Below, one piece after another: positions 1 through 11,940 of a stretch of 64,000 nt of DNA (positions within the stretch are counted from its first letter, which is position 1; each line of letters opens with the position of its first letter). Source of the DNA: Ampullaceana balthica (taxonomy: Eukaryota > Mollusca > Gastropoda > Lymnaeidae). The position numbers and the translations under genes were made by a program. The notes under the pieces were generated by a model. That model was not told the DNA's origin and did not search any database. It saw nothing but the letters and a program-made list of their open reading frames with translations. The DNA lies in assembly GCA_944989445.1 (NCBI GenBank), contig CALYLW010000167.1, forward strand, positions 124,001 to 188,000, in the 5' to 3' direction.

Positions 1-72
1 ACCGTGTCTTTCAGGAAGTCTTCACCCGTCACTAAATCATTATCGGCGTATGCTACGCCGCGGGTCAGCTAG
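1..72 (+). mobile_element. Possible Helitron 3' end
   Basis: Positions 44-60 form a perfect 7-bp stem with a 3-base loop (CGGCGTA-TGC-TACGCCG). Eight bases later comes CTAG at 69-72, followed by T. A short GC hairpin about 10 bases before CTRR, next to T, is the known layout of a Helitron 3' terminus. The rest of the element would lie left of the window, so its type cannot be confirmed; a chance hairpin is the alternative. Confidence 0.4.
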
Positions 73-585
73 TTTATTATACTTTATAAGCTTACTATCG
101 TAATTGATTTTTATCATTTGTGTTAGATTAATTATCAATGTCAAGTATTAAATTATGGAGGTCCCACGACAATCTGCTCATGACTTCTGTCTTCCTACTT
201 TAGCCTATCGACCCAGGCCATTGTGTCAACCGGCCTGCCATAATCCGATATTCGGACTTTCGTTGGACAATTTACAACAACATTGCCCGGTTCCTTAATT
301 AGCCAGATAATTCGCACTCTGGCCGATTTCGAGCTTTGGTCATAAGATTTATACCGAGAATTTATTACCACATATCTCTATACCAACAATATATACATTT
401 ATAACTAGTTATATACCGACAGATGGTATTCACTAAGTTTAATTACAGAGGCATCACATTCCTCCATTAAGACAATTGTGCAAATAAAATAATATTACAC
501 ACATTCATAGTGACATGTGCGCTAGGACATAGTAATGCATATCTTCACAATGGCTGCACAATAAATACTTGAATTTGTTTCGTTG
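73..585. other. AT-rich intergenic sequence
   Basis: No coding exon, RNA gene or clear repeat is visible here. Confidence 0.6.
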
Positions 586-874
586 ATAGGTGTACAATGC
601 AATAATACGGTACAGCTTTATAATCGCAGGTGTGCAACATAATGATAGTGTATAGCTTTATAATCTTAGGTGTACAACACAATAATAGTGTATAGCTTTA
701 TAATCGCAGCTGTTCAACACAATAATAGTGTATAGCTTTATAATCGCAGCTGTTCAACACAATAATAGTGTATAGCTTTATAATCTTAGGTGTACAACAC
801 AATAATAATGTATAGCTTTATAATCTTAGGTGTACAACACAATGATAGTGTATAGCTTTATAATCGCAGGTGTC
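586..874. repeat. Minisatellite, 40-bp unit, ~7 copies
   Basis: The motif TAGTGTATAGCTTTATAATC recurs every 40 bases. Copies alternate between CGCAGGTGT, CGCAGCTGT and TTAGGTGT after the core, giving three variant types mixed along the array. Confidence 0.93.
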
Positions 875-1678
875 AAGATAGTAAACACTTCATAAAAAAT
901 GACAGGTAAACCTTATATTTAAATAACTTCGTAATAAGTGGCCAGTGACCAGGCTCCTTTACAACTGTATATAACACTTTGACAAATTATAATAAAACTA
1001 GAGATAACCCGCCAAAAATGACGGAATCTTTTTTGGTTCAAACAGCACCATAAAACAAAATCGATCACTACATCCATACAGACAACGGGAATCTATAACA
1101 TAAGTAACTTATCCTTGTTTGATAAATACGAAATATTAAATTTGCTGAAATGTACACAAAGTATTTCATAATTATAAATCCTCAAATCCTATTTTTACAT
1201 CGTTTCCTTTTCAAAAATTAAAATATAAGCTAAAACAATTACGTCATATAATTTTTTGAACAGTGCGTTTTTAATTTATAATTATTTTGCACACCTTTTT
1301 GCACGCCTTCCGATGCACGCCTTGTATTAAAATATAAGCTCAAACTTTTTTATAATAAAGGCGAAAAGGAATTTAATGGGTAAGCCCGAAAACAATTACA
1401 TCCATACATACACACATACAGACAACGGGAATTATGTATATTGATTGACAGTTACAGTGCATTTATAGCACTCCTCAAACATAGAAATAAAAATTACAAA
1501 AAATAATATAATAATTAAAGCACCTTTGTTATACCCTCATATATCCACATGGTATCTTCATATTACCCCATGTTACCCTCATTTTATCACGTCATCCGCA
1601 AATTACCACATGTTACCACATTCTCACATTAAATATAATTTTTTTTTAATGCCCATTGTCTCTATCTTGCAGCTACCT
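875..1678. other. AT-rich intergenic sequence downstream of the F-box gene
   Basis: No gene is visible. The short phrase ACAGACAACGGGAAT occurs twice in the same orientation, near 1080 and near 1420, and may mark the remains of a small transposon. Low-complexity A/T stretches are common. Confidence 0.5.
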
Positions 1679-1684
1679 TTTATT
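1679..1684 (-). terminator. Poly(A) signal of the F-box gene
   Basis: The plus strand reads TTTATT, which is AATAAA on the minus strand, 37 bases past the stop codon ending at 1721. Position and orientation fit the cleavage signal of the gene at 1721-4887. Confidence 0.55.
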
Positions 1685-1720
1685 TTGATGTTCCATTAAT
1701 CGAAATAACCGCCCAATGTT

Positions 1721-4700
1721 CTATAAATTATCTAAACTAAGGCACGACTCTGATAACAAGGCGTAGGCAGATGCAAGTGTGTGGTAGGGCCACAGCTGAT
1801 AAGGCACGAGTTTGGCGTTTAAGATCCGCTGAACGCATTTCACGACAGAAGCATCGGAAGGAAACCACAGCGTGGAACATGTGGGACACAGGATCTGATG
1901 GCTATCGTGGTCAGTGATGTAGTCCATGACCTCTGAGTGGAAGATCGCACGCAGTTGTGTTTCAACGATGAGCTTAACGGAACCTACGTCAGCAGGTTGG
2001 TTTTTGCGCTGCTGCGTGTTCTGATGACCGTGGTGATGTAGGTGAAGCTGAATTCGAGCTAAGAGTTTAGTTAACTGGATCCGTTTAGTTTTGATCAGCT
2101 GTTTGCTGTGTAGCGATGCCAGACAGAGATGAGACAAGGAGCTGGTCTTGTCTAAGACGCAAGACACGAGACCGTCTCGGTGGAGCTGGTGGATCTGATG
2201 GCACAGTCCGGGGAAGAGGTTTTGTCTCTTCCACTGATTGTTTATGACTTGGTGAGGGAGCGTGTGTTCCACTATCGCCTCCATCGCCCCTCTACACACG
2301 TGCTCCACCGTGCGGACGCTGCCGTGTGTGTCAAGACACGTCATCGCCCAGGTCTCTTCAAACTTGCATCCTGGGAACTCGGCCACCGCACCTGTCCACA
2401 CGACCCACGTCTTCGGACAGAAGATTATGGCCATGGCAGACATCTTGGCTTCTATCGTCTGCCCGAATATGACCTCCATTGAAAAATGGGGGTCAAACGC
2501 ATTTCGCTGCTCGTGCGTGAAACCTTCGTACCAAGCGTTCTGTAGGTGACGAGGTTTGCCTCTATGTAAGGAACAAAGTGTTGTCACTATAGATTTTGAT
2601 ATCACATACGGGAAGGCCAGAGCGAATTTCGTTAGAGGCTGGAGGACGTATGCCGGAAGTGAATTGACAGATGTAAACAGAGTGTTTCCAAGGCAGCGTC
2701 TGTTGTTGTTTACGTGGTTCGGTCTGAGGTCAATGCTTGATATATTGGCGCTCATGGATTGGGCCAGCCACGTCATCAGGGAATGATGGAAGCACTCGAG
2801 GGGAAACAGAAAACTTTCTCTGGTCATCAAAGTCCGGCTGTCATCATATGTGGACATGACCGCATTGTGGCTCAGGAGCCATAACTCCATTGAGAGGGAA
2901 ACTGGCTTGGGCAGACGGTGAAATCTGAAGTAATCATCTGACAATGACAAAACAAAATGCAGAACATAAGATATAGAATTTATGGCGTTGTTTCAGGTTT
3001 AAAGACAAGCAGTGGTGCTATTTCAATGTTTTAAAAAAATGACCACAAATTCAAACCCTAGGATGCAATAAGCCTCTGGGTGGAAGGAGCGTCTGTAATA
3101 TACAAGACTAAATACAAGTGTTTTAGCTCGGAGACTTATAATTATTTAATTATCAGTGAAATTAAAGTTGATGTTACTTTGACCTGTTTTTGTGACAACA
3201 TATTCCAGTGAAAACCTGAATTTTTGACAACCAGTTACTATGACCACCTGTTACTATAACCACCTGTTGTTATAACCAACTGTTACTATAACCACCTGAT
3301 ATAAAAGCAAAGATGAAAATGTAACAAAGGAAACAGAAATGTTCATGTTAACTTCTGACCTGCCTTGTTCAGACCCAGAGTCTGGCGTGTCAGGTTGTCC
3401 AGGAACTGGGAGTCCAAGATGAGACGCCTGAAGGTCGAGTGCACTCTAACACAGGCCAACAGGGAACTGGGCGGGAGGTGTTTGAAGACCAGCTGTGGAG
3501 GAACAAGAACGAACAGCAGTCATTTAGGTGGACAGCAAACAGCGGCCATTTGGGTGGACAGCAAACTGCGGTCATTTAGGTGGACAGCAAACAGCGGTCA
3601 TTTAGCTTGACAGGAAACAGTGGTCATTTAGGTGGACAGCAAACAGCGGTCATTTAGGTGGACAGCAAACAGCTGTCATTTAGGTGGACATAAAACAGCG
3701 GTCATTGAGGTGGACAGCAAACAGCAGTCATTTAGGTGGACAGCAAACAGCAGTCATTTAGGTGGACAGCAAACAGCTGTCATTTAGGTGGATGGCAAAC
3801 AGCAGTCATTTAGGTGGACAGCAAACAGCAGTCATTTAGGTGGACATCAAACAGCGGTCATTGAGATGGACAGCAAACAGCGGTCCTTGAGGTGGACAGC
3901 AAACAGCGGTCATTTAGGTGGACAGCAAAAAGCAGTCATTTAGGTGGACAGCAAACAGCAGTCGTTTAGGTGGACGGCAAACAGCCGTCATTTAGGTGGA
4001 CAGCAAACAGCAGTCATTTAGGTGGACACCAAACAGCGGTCGTTTAAGTGCATAGAAAAACAGCAGTTATTTAGGTCACATAAAACAGCAGTTTTTAAGG
4101 TCACAGCAAACAGCAGTTATTTATGTGCACACCAAACACCAAGCGTGTGGGTTTAAAAAGTTGTAATACTAATACACACTAGTCGCACACAAGACAAAGA
4201 CTTTAATGTCACAAATAAATGAATCAATCCTATGGACAGCACAAGACGACAGTATTTCAATAAACAAGTCAATATAACAGGTCCGCTACAATTAAGGGTG
4301 TGTAAATTAATTGTATGTTAACTACACGTGTATAATAGTGAAAGTAAAGTGTGTATTTAGGTGCACACGTCTATCAGGGCCCTGTACTCACCAGTAGTAC
4401 ATGAAAGTAAAGTGTGTATTTAGGTGCACACGTCTATCAGGGCCCTGTACTCACCAGTAGTACATGAAAGTAAAGTGTGTATTTAGGTGCACACGTCTAT
4501 CAGGGCCCTGTACTCACCAGTAGTACATGAAAGTAAAGTGTGTATTTAGGTGCACACGTCTATCAGGGCCCTGTACTCACCAGTAGAACATGAAAGTAAA
4601 GTGTGTATTTAGGTGCACACGTCTATCAGGGCCCTGTACTCACCAGTAGTACATGAAAGTAAAGTGTGTATTTAGGTGCACACGTCTATCAGGGCCCTGT

Positions 4701-4887
4701 ACTCACCAGTAGTATTTCGTGCGGAAGGTCTAGTAGCTGTGGTTGGTCCAAAATAAAGATGTCTTCTCTGATTCCATCTTCTGCTAGACCAACATCCATG
4801 TCTGTAATAAAATGTGCATCTACCTTGTCGTCAATCACAGCTTTCTTTTTTTTCACGTCAAGGAAATTTAATTTCTGTGGCCTAGAC
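1721..4887 (-). CDS. F-box domain protein, three 3' exons (N-terminus not found)
   Basis: Three minus-strand exons join without a frame break: 4887-4707 (enters in phase 2, ends CTACTG|gtgagt, phase 0), 3492-3360 (acceptor tcctccacag, donor G|gtcaga, phase 1) and 2937-1721 (acceptor cattgtcag, stop TAG). Together they give 509 residues. Residues about 51-100 form an F-box-like segment (LPHEILL then LVFKHLPPSSLLACV, FRRLILD), split exactly by the first intron. F-box proteins link substrates to SCF (Skp1-Cullin) ubiquitin ligases. The 404-residue last-exon region is Cys- and His-rich, with CPTC at about residues 455-458, and matches no substrate-binding domain I recognise (no LRR, WD40 or Kelch pattern). 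A Lys-rich patch (VKKKK) lies near residue 11 of the part seen. The upstream exon or exons must leave two bases before 4887; none was found. The last exon has no usable in-frame ATG at its start, which supports splicing rather than a single-exon gene. Confidence 0.8.
3073..3112 (+). mobile_element. SINE 3'-end fragment
   Basis: GAAGGAGCGTCTGTA matches the 3' end of the tRNA-derived SINE at 46137-46413. Only this short tail is present, inside the F-box gene's second visible intron. Confidence 0.5.
3512..4130. repeat. Minisatellite, ~26-bp unit, intronic
   Basis: The unit GGTGGACAGCAAACAGC plus GGTCATTTA repeats about 23 times with many point variants. It begins within about 20 bases of the acceptor of the F-box exon at 3492-3360, and on the minus strand the unit resembles that acceptor's pyrimidine-rich lead-in (CTAAATGACTGCTGTT). 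Copies past 4030 are more diverged. Confidence 0.92.
4334..4715. repeat. 63-bp minisatellite carrying duplicate 5' splice sites
   Basis: About six copies, spaced exactly 63 bases, nearly identical. Each contains ACTCACCAGTAGTA, which on the minus strand is TACTACTG|gtgagt: the last exon bases plus donor of the F-box exon ending at 4707. The genuine junction is the right-most copy; the sequence diverges at the next exon bases. The remaining five copies lie inside the intron as duplicate donors. Confidence 0.95.
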
Positions 4888-4967
4888 CTACAAATAATCA
4901 AGTGAACGGAATTTGAGCTTAATATTCAGACGACCTTTGTACTGCTCACTTGGTGGCATTAAACTTT

Positions 4968-5240
4968 GGGGCCGTCCATAAATGACGTCACGCGATTTTT
5001 GCCGATTTTTGACCCCCTCCCCCATTGTCACGTGTCGTCACAAAAACGTAGACCCCCCCCTCTAAAAATACGTCACAAATCTTTGCCCCCCCCCCAAAAA
5101 AAATAATAATTTATTTTCTATTTGAAAATAAGTATGTTTCAAATCATTTTTATTGTCATTTAAGCATTTATTATTTATTTAGTGAAAATCTACATTGTAA
5201 TATCGTAACCCGCGTGAAGCATTTTTTAAAAACGTTTAAC
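4968..5240 (+). mobile_element. MITE or DNA-transposon end, GGGGCCGTCCATAAATGACG type
   Basis: It starts with GGGGCCGTCCATAAATGACG. An inner part (near 5128-5215, including TATGTTTCAAATCATTTTT and GCGTGAAGC) is matched in reverse orientation at 45274-45650, so this is a dispersed family. C-rich runs (GACCCCCTCCCCC) follow the end. The right boundary was not found and no transposase is visible. Confidence 0.6.
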
Positions 5241-6029
5241 CGGCCTTCAGAAAACTAACTGTGTTAACATCCTTAACGAACATTGGAGAACATTGGAGTT
5301 AACCATATTTAATCGTTAAAAAAAAATAATTTCAACAATGTTTCTTTATGTTCAGTAACCCTTAACTTTATTTATTTTATTGACGTGCGAACAAAGAAAA
5401 CGCCAACGCATTAAAAATCTTTAAATAACTTAGCGATGTCTAATTAATATCATTATTATTAACATTTAATAAAACAATTAAATATGTTTACGTTAATTAC
5501 CTGATATAGGAACTCTCGAATTGAATTGTAAATTTTGTTAGTTACAAATAATTATTTAAAATTTGTGTTTTAATTCACAAAAAATATTTAAAAGACTCAT
5601 TGGCTTGTCGCTCTGCTTCCGTTATTTTTCTTCGCTTGAAAATTATTTCTTTAAATCTTTTAGAACTTAAATTATTTTCATTTTGTTTTTACATGCTAAT
5701 GATGAGCTAGTTAACTATGTGTCTGACTGACCCCAATCTCGAACTAGTTTCTGTGTTTGAAGTTAATTTAGTTTAACCTTTATGTATCATGCAATACGAA
5801 TTGATTAAACCATGTAAGATTACACGGAAATGCTATTTGTGATGTCACATAAACCCATGAGTAACAATTACAATGTATAAAATCAACGTTACTATAAACA
5901 TACAATTTTCTATACCTACTTTAATACATGTTTATGTATTAAATTAATCGATCTATGAAATGCATAACCCAGTCTATACGAGAACAGGGCTCGGCTTCAA
6001 AACATACATTAAAGATGGTCGATGTGTCA
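5241..6029. other. AT-rich sequence without visible genes
   Basis: Long A/T-rich stretches with no credible exon or repeat. The first part may still belong to the element starting at 4968. The start of the F-box gene should lie here or further right, but no exon with the needed phase was recognised. Confidence 0.5.
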
Positions 6030-6195
6030 AGTGAGTCTCAGTACATGGACATGTGTCCAGTGAGTCTCAATAAAAGGACATGTATCCAGTGAGTCTCAAT
6101 AAATAAACATGTGTCCAGTGAGTCTCAATAAATGGACATGAGTCCAGTGAGTCTCAATAAATGGGCATGAGTCCAGTGAGTCTAACTAAATGGAA
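6030..6195. repeat. Minisatellite, ~29-bp unit, ~6 copies
   Basis: GTGAGTCTCAATAAATGGAC recurs with small changes about every 29 bases. Confidence 0.88.
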
Positions 6196-6309
6196 ATCTC
6201 TGTGATAAATGGTCACTGTTGTAGACGTGAGTTTGAATGATTGGTGAGATGATGAATATTGAGTTAGTGGTGTTAGGAGTTTGAGTGTTGGGAGATTTAG
6301 GGCTACGAT

Positions 6310-6565
6310 AGTTAGAGTTAGAGTAAGGTAAGTTACAGTAAGGTAAGTTGGAGTAAGGTAAGTTACAGTAAGGTAAGTTACAGTAAGGTAAGTTACAGTA
6401 AGGTAAGTTGGAGTAAGGTAACTTATAGTAAGGTAAGTTAGAGTTAGTTAAGTTAGAGTAGGTTAATTTCGAGTAAGGTAAGTTAGAGTAAGGTAAGTTA
6501 GAGTAAGGTAACTTATAGTAAGGTAAGTTAGAGTTAGGTACGTTAGAGTTAGGTAAGTTAGATAA
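6310..6565. repeat. Short tandem repeat, ~15-bp unit
   Basis: The unit GTAAGGTAAGTTA with GAG or CAG linkers repeats about 17 times. Each copy contains GTAAGT, a perfect 5' splice site consensus, by composition alone. Confidence 0.88.
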
Positions 6566-6895
6566 AGGGATATTCGAGTTAGGAGAAATGGTGTTGGATA
6601 AGTTAAAGTTTGTAGACAGGATTGAGAGAGTTATAGTTTAGTGGTACTCACACTGGCAGAAGTTATATTGTGTTACGAGAGTTACTTCCATGACGTGGAG
6701 GATGACTCTCCAGACTTGACCTTGTGTGATTTAATCACACTTGATATTGAGGCTACCCTGATTGTGTGGCATTGTTACTGATGACGTCACTGTGTGCTGC
6801 AAGTGTGACGATGACATTGTTACTCGCCGTAACAACGGAATCATCGTATCTGCAACTCGCGCGCGCTATGACCCACCCTAGACGTGTAGCTCAGT
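6566..6895. other. Unique sequence, no gene assigned
   Basis: Moderate GC with several TGACGTCA-like motifs (CRE/ATF type) near 6780-6830. On the minus strand a short ATG reading frame at about 6690-6648 ends at a donor-like gtgagta, but its phase does not fit the F-box exon at 4887, so it is not annotated as an exon. Confidence 0.4.
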
Positions 6896-7232
6896 TGTAG
6901 ACATTGAACATAGACGTGTCAGATGTAGACATGGAACATAGACGTGTCAGATGTAGACAGGAACATAGACGTGTAGCTCAGATGTAGACTTGGATGTAAC
7001 ACACCAGACTTGGATGTAACACACCAGACTTGGATGTAACACACCAGACTTGGATGTAACACACCAGACTTGGATGTAACACACCAGACTTGGATGTAAC
7101 ACACCAGACTTGGATGTAACACACCAGACTTGGATGTAACACGCCAGACTTGGATGTAACACGCCAGACTTGGATGTAACACACCAGACTTGGATGTAAC
7201 ACACCAGACTTGGATGTAACACACCAGACTTG
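6896..7232. repeat. Two abutting minisatellites (28-bp, then 20-bp unit)
   Basis: From 6896 to about 6985 a unit containing GAACATAGACGTGT repeats three times. It then switches to ACTTGGATGTAACACACCAG repeated 12-13 times to 7232. The 20-bp copies are almost identical; two carry ACGCCAG instead of ACACCAG. Minus-strand open frames here are only the repeat read in three phases. Confidence 0.95.
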
Positions 7233-7467
7233 CCTCTCGGACACACTAATCACTAATCAATCCCAGGTATACGATACGGTATTGCGGACGATAAAAAAGT
7301 TTTCACCTCGACAGTTGGTCAAATTTGTCATCTTAACCTTGACGACGCAACCTTGCTGTCCCACCATTATTCATGAAACAGTTTAAAAGTTGCATGTTCA
7401 GAGAATTGAGGTGGCAGGATGGCGATGCGGTGTTGAACGTGTTTGGGTTGGCTTGAAAAGAGTGCGG
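7233..7467. other. Unique spacer between arrays
   Basis: No gene or repeat is visible. Confidence 0.5.
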
Positions 7468-10400
7468 TTTAAGTTACAGGACTCCAAAGTTTAAGTTACA
7501 TGAATCCAAAGTTTAAGTTACATGAATCCAAAGTTTAAGTTACATGAATCCAAAGTTTAAGTTACATGAATCCAAAGTTTAAGTTACATGAATCCAAAGT
7601 TTAAGTTACATGAATCCAAAGTTTAAGTTACAGAACTCCAAAGTTTAAGTTACAGGACTCCAAAGTTTAAGTTACATGAATCCAAAGTTTAAGTTACATG
7701 AATCCAAAGTTTAAGTTACAGGACTCCAAAGTTTAAGTTACATGAATCCGAAGTTTAAGTTACATGAATCCAAAGTTTAAGTTACATGAATCCAAAGTTT
7801 AAGTTACATGAATCCAAAGTTTAAGTTACATGAATCCAAAGTTTAAGTTACAGGACTCCAAAGTTTAAGTTACATGAATCCAAAGTTTAAGTTACATGAA
7901 TCCAAAGTTTAAGTTACATGAATCCAAAGTTTAAGTTACATGAATCCAAAGTTTAAGTTACATGAATCCAAAGTTTAAGTTACATGAATCCAAAGTTTAA
8001 GTTACATGAATCCAAAGTTTAAGTTACAGGACTCCAAAGTTTAAGTTACATGAATCCAAAGTTTAAGTTACATGAATCCAAAGTTTAAGTTACAGGACTC
8101 CAAAGTTTAAGTTACAGGACTCCAAAGTTTAAGTTACATGAATCCAAAGTTTAAGTTACATGAATCCAAAGTTTAAGTTACATGAATCCAAAGTTTAAGT
8201 TACATGAATCCAAAGTTTAAGTTACATGAATCCAAAGTTTAAGTTACATGAATCCAAAGTTTAAATTACATGAATCCAAAGTTTAAGTTACATGAATCCA
8301 AAGTTTAAGTTACATGAATCCAAAGTTTAAATTACATGAATCCAAAGTTTAAGTTACATGAATCCAAAGTTTAAGTTACAGGACTCCAAAGTTTAAGTTA
8401 CAGGACTCCAAAGTTTAAGTTACATGAATCCAAAGTTTAAGTTACATGAATCCAAAGTTTAAGTTACATGAATCCAAAGTTTAAGTTACAGGACTCCAAA
8501 GTTTAAGTTACATGAATCCAAAGTTTAAGTTACAGGACTCCAAAGTTTAAGTTACATGAATCCAAAGTTTAAGTTACAGGACTCCAAAGTTTAAGTTACA
8601 TGAATCCAAAGTTTAAGTTACATGAATCCAAAGTTTAAGTTACATGAATCCAAAGTTTAAGTTACATGAATCCAAAGTTTAAGTTACAGGACTCCAAAGT
8701 TTAAGTTACAGGACTCCAAAGTTTAAGTTACATGAATCCAAAGTTTAAGTTACATGAATCCAAAGTTTAAGTTACATGAATCCAAAGTTTAAGTTACATG
8801 AATCCAAAGTTTAAGTTACATGAATCCAAAGTTTAAGTTACATGAATCCAAAGTTTAAATTACATGAATCCAAAGTTTAAGTTACATGAATCCAAAGTTT
8901 AAGTTACATGAATCCAAAGTTTAAATTACATGAATCCAAAGTTTAAGTTACATGAATCCAAAGTTTAAGTTACATGACTCCAAATTTTAAGTTACATGAA
9001 TCCAAAGTTTAAGTTACATGAATCCAAAGTTTAAGTTACATAAATCCAAAGTTTAAGTTACATGAATCCAAAGTTTAAGTTACATGAATCCAAAGTTTAA
9101 GTTACAGGACTCCAAAGTTTAAGTTACAGGACTCCAAAGTTTAAGTTACAGGACTCCAAAGTTTAAGTTACATGAATCCAAAGTTTAAGTTACATGAATC
9201 CAAAGTTTAAGTTACATGAATCCAAAGTTTAAGTTACATGAATCCAAAGTTTAAGTTACATGAATCCAAAGTTTAAGTTACAGGACTCCAAAGTTTAAGT
9301 TACATGAATCCAAAGTTTAAGTTACATGAATCCAAAGTTTAAGTTACAGGACTCCAAAGTTTAAGTTACAGGACTCCAAAGTTTAAGTTACATGAATCCA
9401 AAGTTTAAGTTACATGAATCCAAAGTTTAAGTTACATGAATCCAAAGTTTAAGTTACATGAATCCAAAGTTTAAGTTACAGGACTCCAAAGTTTAAGTTA
9501 CATGAATCCAAAGTTTAAGTTACATGAATCCAAAGTTTAAGTTACAGGACTCCAAAGTTTAAGTTACATGAATCCAAAGTTTAAGTTACATGAATCCAAA
9601 GTTTAAGTTACATGAATCCAAAGTTTAAGTTACATGAATCCAAAGTTTAAGTTACATGAATCCAAAGTTTAAGTTACAGGACTCCAAAGTTTAAGTTACA
9701 TGAATCCAAAGTTTAAGTTACATGAATCCAAAGTTTAAGTTACATGAATCCAAAGTTTAAGTTACATGAATCCAAAGTTTAAGTTACATGAATCCAAAGT
9801 TTAAGTTACATGAATCCAAAGTTTAAGTTACATGAATCCAAAGTTTAAGTTACATGAATCCAAAGTTTAAGTTACAGCACTCCAAAGTTTAAGTTACATG
9901 AATCCAAAGTTTAAGTTACAGCACTCCAAAGTTTAAGTTACATGAATCCAAAGTTTAAGTTACAGGACTCCAAAGTTTAAATTACATGAATCCAAAGTTT
10001 AAGTTACATGAATCCAAAGTTTAAGTCACATGAATCCAAAGTTTAAGTTACATGAATCCAAAGTTTAAGTTACATGAATCCAAAGTTTAAGTTACATGAA
10101 TCCAAAGTTTAAGTTACATGAATCCAAAGTTTGAGTTACATGAATCCAAAGTTTAAGTTACATGAATCCAAAGTTTAAGTTACATGAATCCAAAGTTTAA
10201 GTTACATGAATCCAAAGTTTAAGTTACATGAATCCAAAGTTTGAGTTACATGAATCCAAAGTTTAAGTTACATGAATCCAAAGTTTGAGTTACATGAATC
10301 CAAAGTTTAAGTTACAGGACTCCAAAGTTTAAGTTACATGAATCCAAAGTTTAAGTTACATGAATCCAAAGTTTAAGTTACATGAATCCAAAGTTTAAGT

Positions 10401-10796
10401 TACATGAATCCAAAGTTTAAGTTACATGAATCCAAAGTTTGAGTTACATGAATCCAAAGTTTAAGTTACATGAATCCAAAGTTTAAGTTACATGAATCCA
10501 AAGTTTGAGTTACATGAATCCAAAGTTTAAGTTACATGAATCCAAAGTTTAAGTTACATGAATCCAAAGTTTGAGTTACATGAATCCAAAGTTTAAGTTA
10601 CATGAATCCAAAGTTTGAGTTACAGGACTCCAAAGTTTAAGTTACATGAATCCAAAGTTTAAGTTACATGAATCCAAAGTTTGAGTTACATGAATCCAAA
10701 GTTTAAGTTACATGAATCCAAAGTTTGAGTTACAGGACTCCAATGTTTAAGTTACATGAATCCAAAGTTTAAATTACATGAATCCAAAGTTTAAGT
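7468..10796. repeat. Large minisatellite, 22-bp unit, ~150 copies
   Basis: The unit is AAGTTTAAGTTACATGAATCC with A/T edge changes. A second type reads CAGGACTCC in place of CATGAATCC and is scattered through the array. A third type (GTTTGAGTTAC) occurs only from about 10130 to 10740. Homogeneity is very high, so the array is young or actively homogenised. Confidence 0.98.
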
Positions 10797-10944
10797 CTAT
10801 TTTCAAAAATTGTAGCTTTTGTCTTATAGACTTAAAATACAAGCTCACAGAGTGGAACTTCTACGTAAACCTTGATGCCAACACGTAAAAGAGAAAGCGA
10901 CACTAAATTATAACCTAGAAATGGAGTTTCGTTTCATTAACATT
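10797..10944. other. Unique spacer between arrays
   Basis: No feature is visible. Confidence 0.5.
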
Positions 10945-11940
10945 CGGCACAATGTTCCCTTCCCAAACAAGCTTATCTAACATTTGACACAATGTTCCCT
11001 TCCCAAACAAGTTTATCTAACATTCGACACAATGTTCCCTTCCTTATCATGCTTATCTAACATTCGACACAATGTTCCCTTCCCAAACAAGCTTATCTAA
11101 CATTTGACACAATGTTCCCTTCCCAAACAAGCTTATCTAACATTTGACACAATGTTCCCTTCCCATACAAGCTTATCTAACATTCGACACAATGTTCGTT
11201 TCCTTATCATGCTTATCTAACATTCGACACAATGTTCCCTTCCCAAACAAGGTTATCTAACATTTGACACAATGTTCCCTTCCCAAACAAGCTTATCTAA
11301 CATTCGACACAATGTTCCCTTCCTTATCATGCTTATCTAAAATTGGACACAATTTTCCCTTCCCAAACAAGCTTATCTAACATTCGACACAATGTTCCCT
11401 TTCCTAACAAGCTGATCTAACTTTCGACAGAATGTTCCCTTCCATAACAAGCTTATCTAACATTCGACACAATTTTCCCTTTCCTAACAAGCTGATCTAA
11501 CTTTCGACACAATGTTCCCTTCCTTATCATGCTTATCTAACATTCGACACAATGTTCCCTTCCCAAACAAGCTTATCTAACATTCGACACAATGTTCCCT
11601 TCCTTATCATGCTTATCTAACATTGGAAACAATGTTCCCTTCCCAAACAAGCTTATCTAACATTCGACACAATGTTCCCTTCCTTATCATGCTTATCTAA
11701 CATTCGAAACAATGTTCCCATCCCTAACAAGCTTCTCTAACATTCGACACAATGTTCCCTTCCCTAACAAGCTTATCTAACATTCGACACAATGTTCCCT
11801 TCCCTTACAAGCTTATCTAACATTCGACACAATGTTCCCTTCCCTTACAAGCTTATCTAACATTCGACACAATGTTCCCTTCTCTAACAAGCTAATAAAA
11901 CATTCAATACAATGTTCCCTTCCATAACAAGCTTATCTAA
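10945..11940. repeat. Minisatellite, 40-bp unit, ~25 copies
   Basis: The unit begins CATTCGACACAATGTTCCCT and ends AACAAGCTTATCTAA. A TTATCAT variant replaces CAAACAA in about a quarter of the copies, often every second or third copy. The unit contains HindIII sites (AAGCTT) in many copies. Confidence 0.96.

Noticed and set aside
2180..2786. Plus-strand frames of 76-100 codons
   Set aside because: They lie opposite the last exon of the F-box gene, which has splice and domain support.
6648..6690. First coding exon of the F-box gene
   Set aside because: A minus-strand ATG frame ends at gtgagta, but it leaves one base where the exon at 4887 needs two, and the needed frame has a stop.
7468..10796. 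CRISPR-like regular array
   Set aside because: Repeats are directly adjacent with no unique spacers, and the context is eukaryotic.
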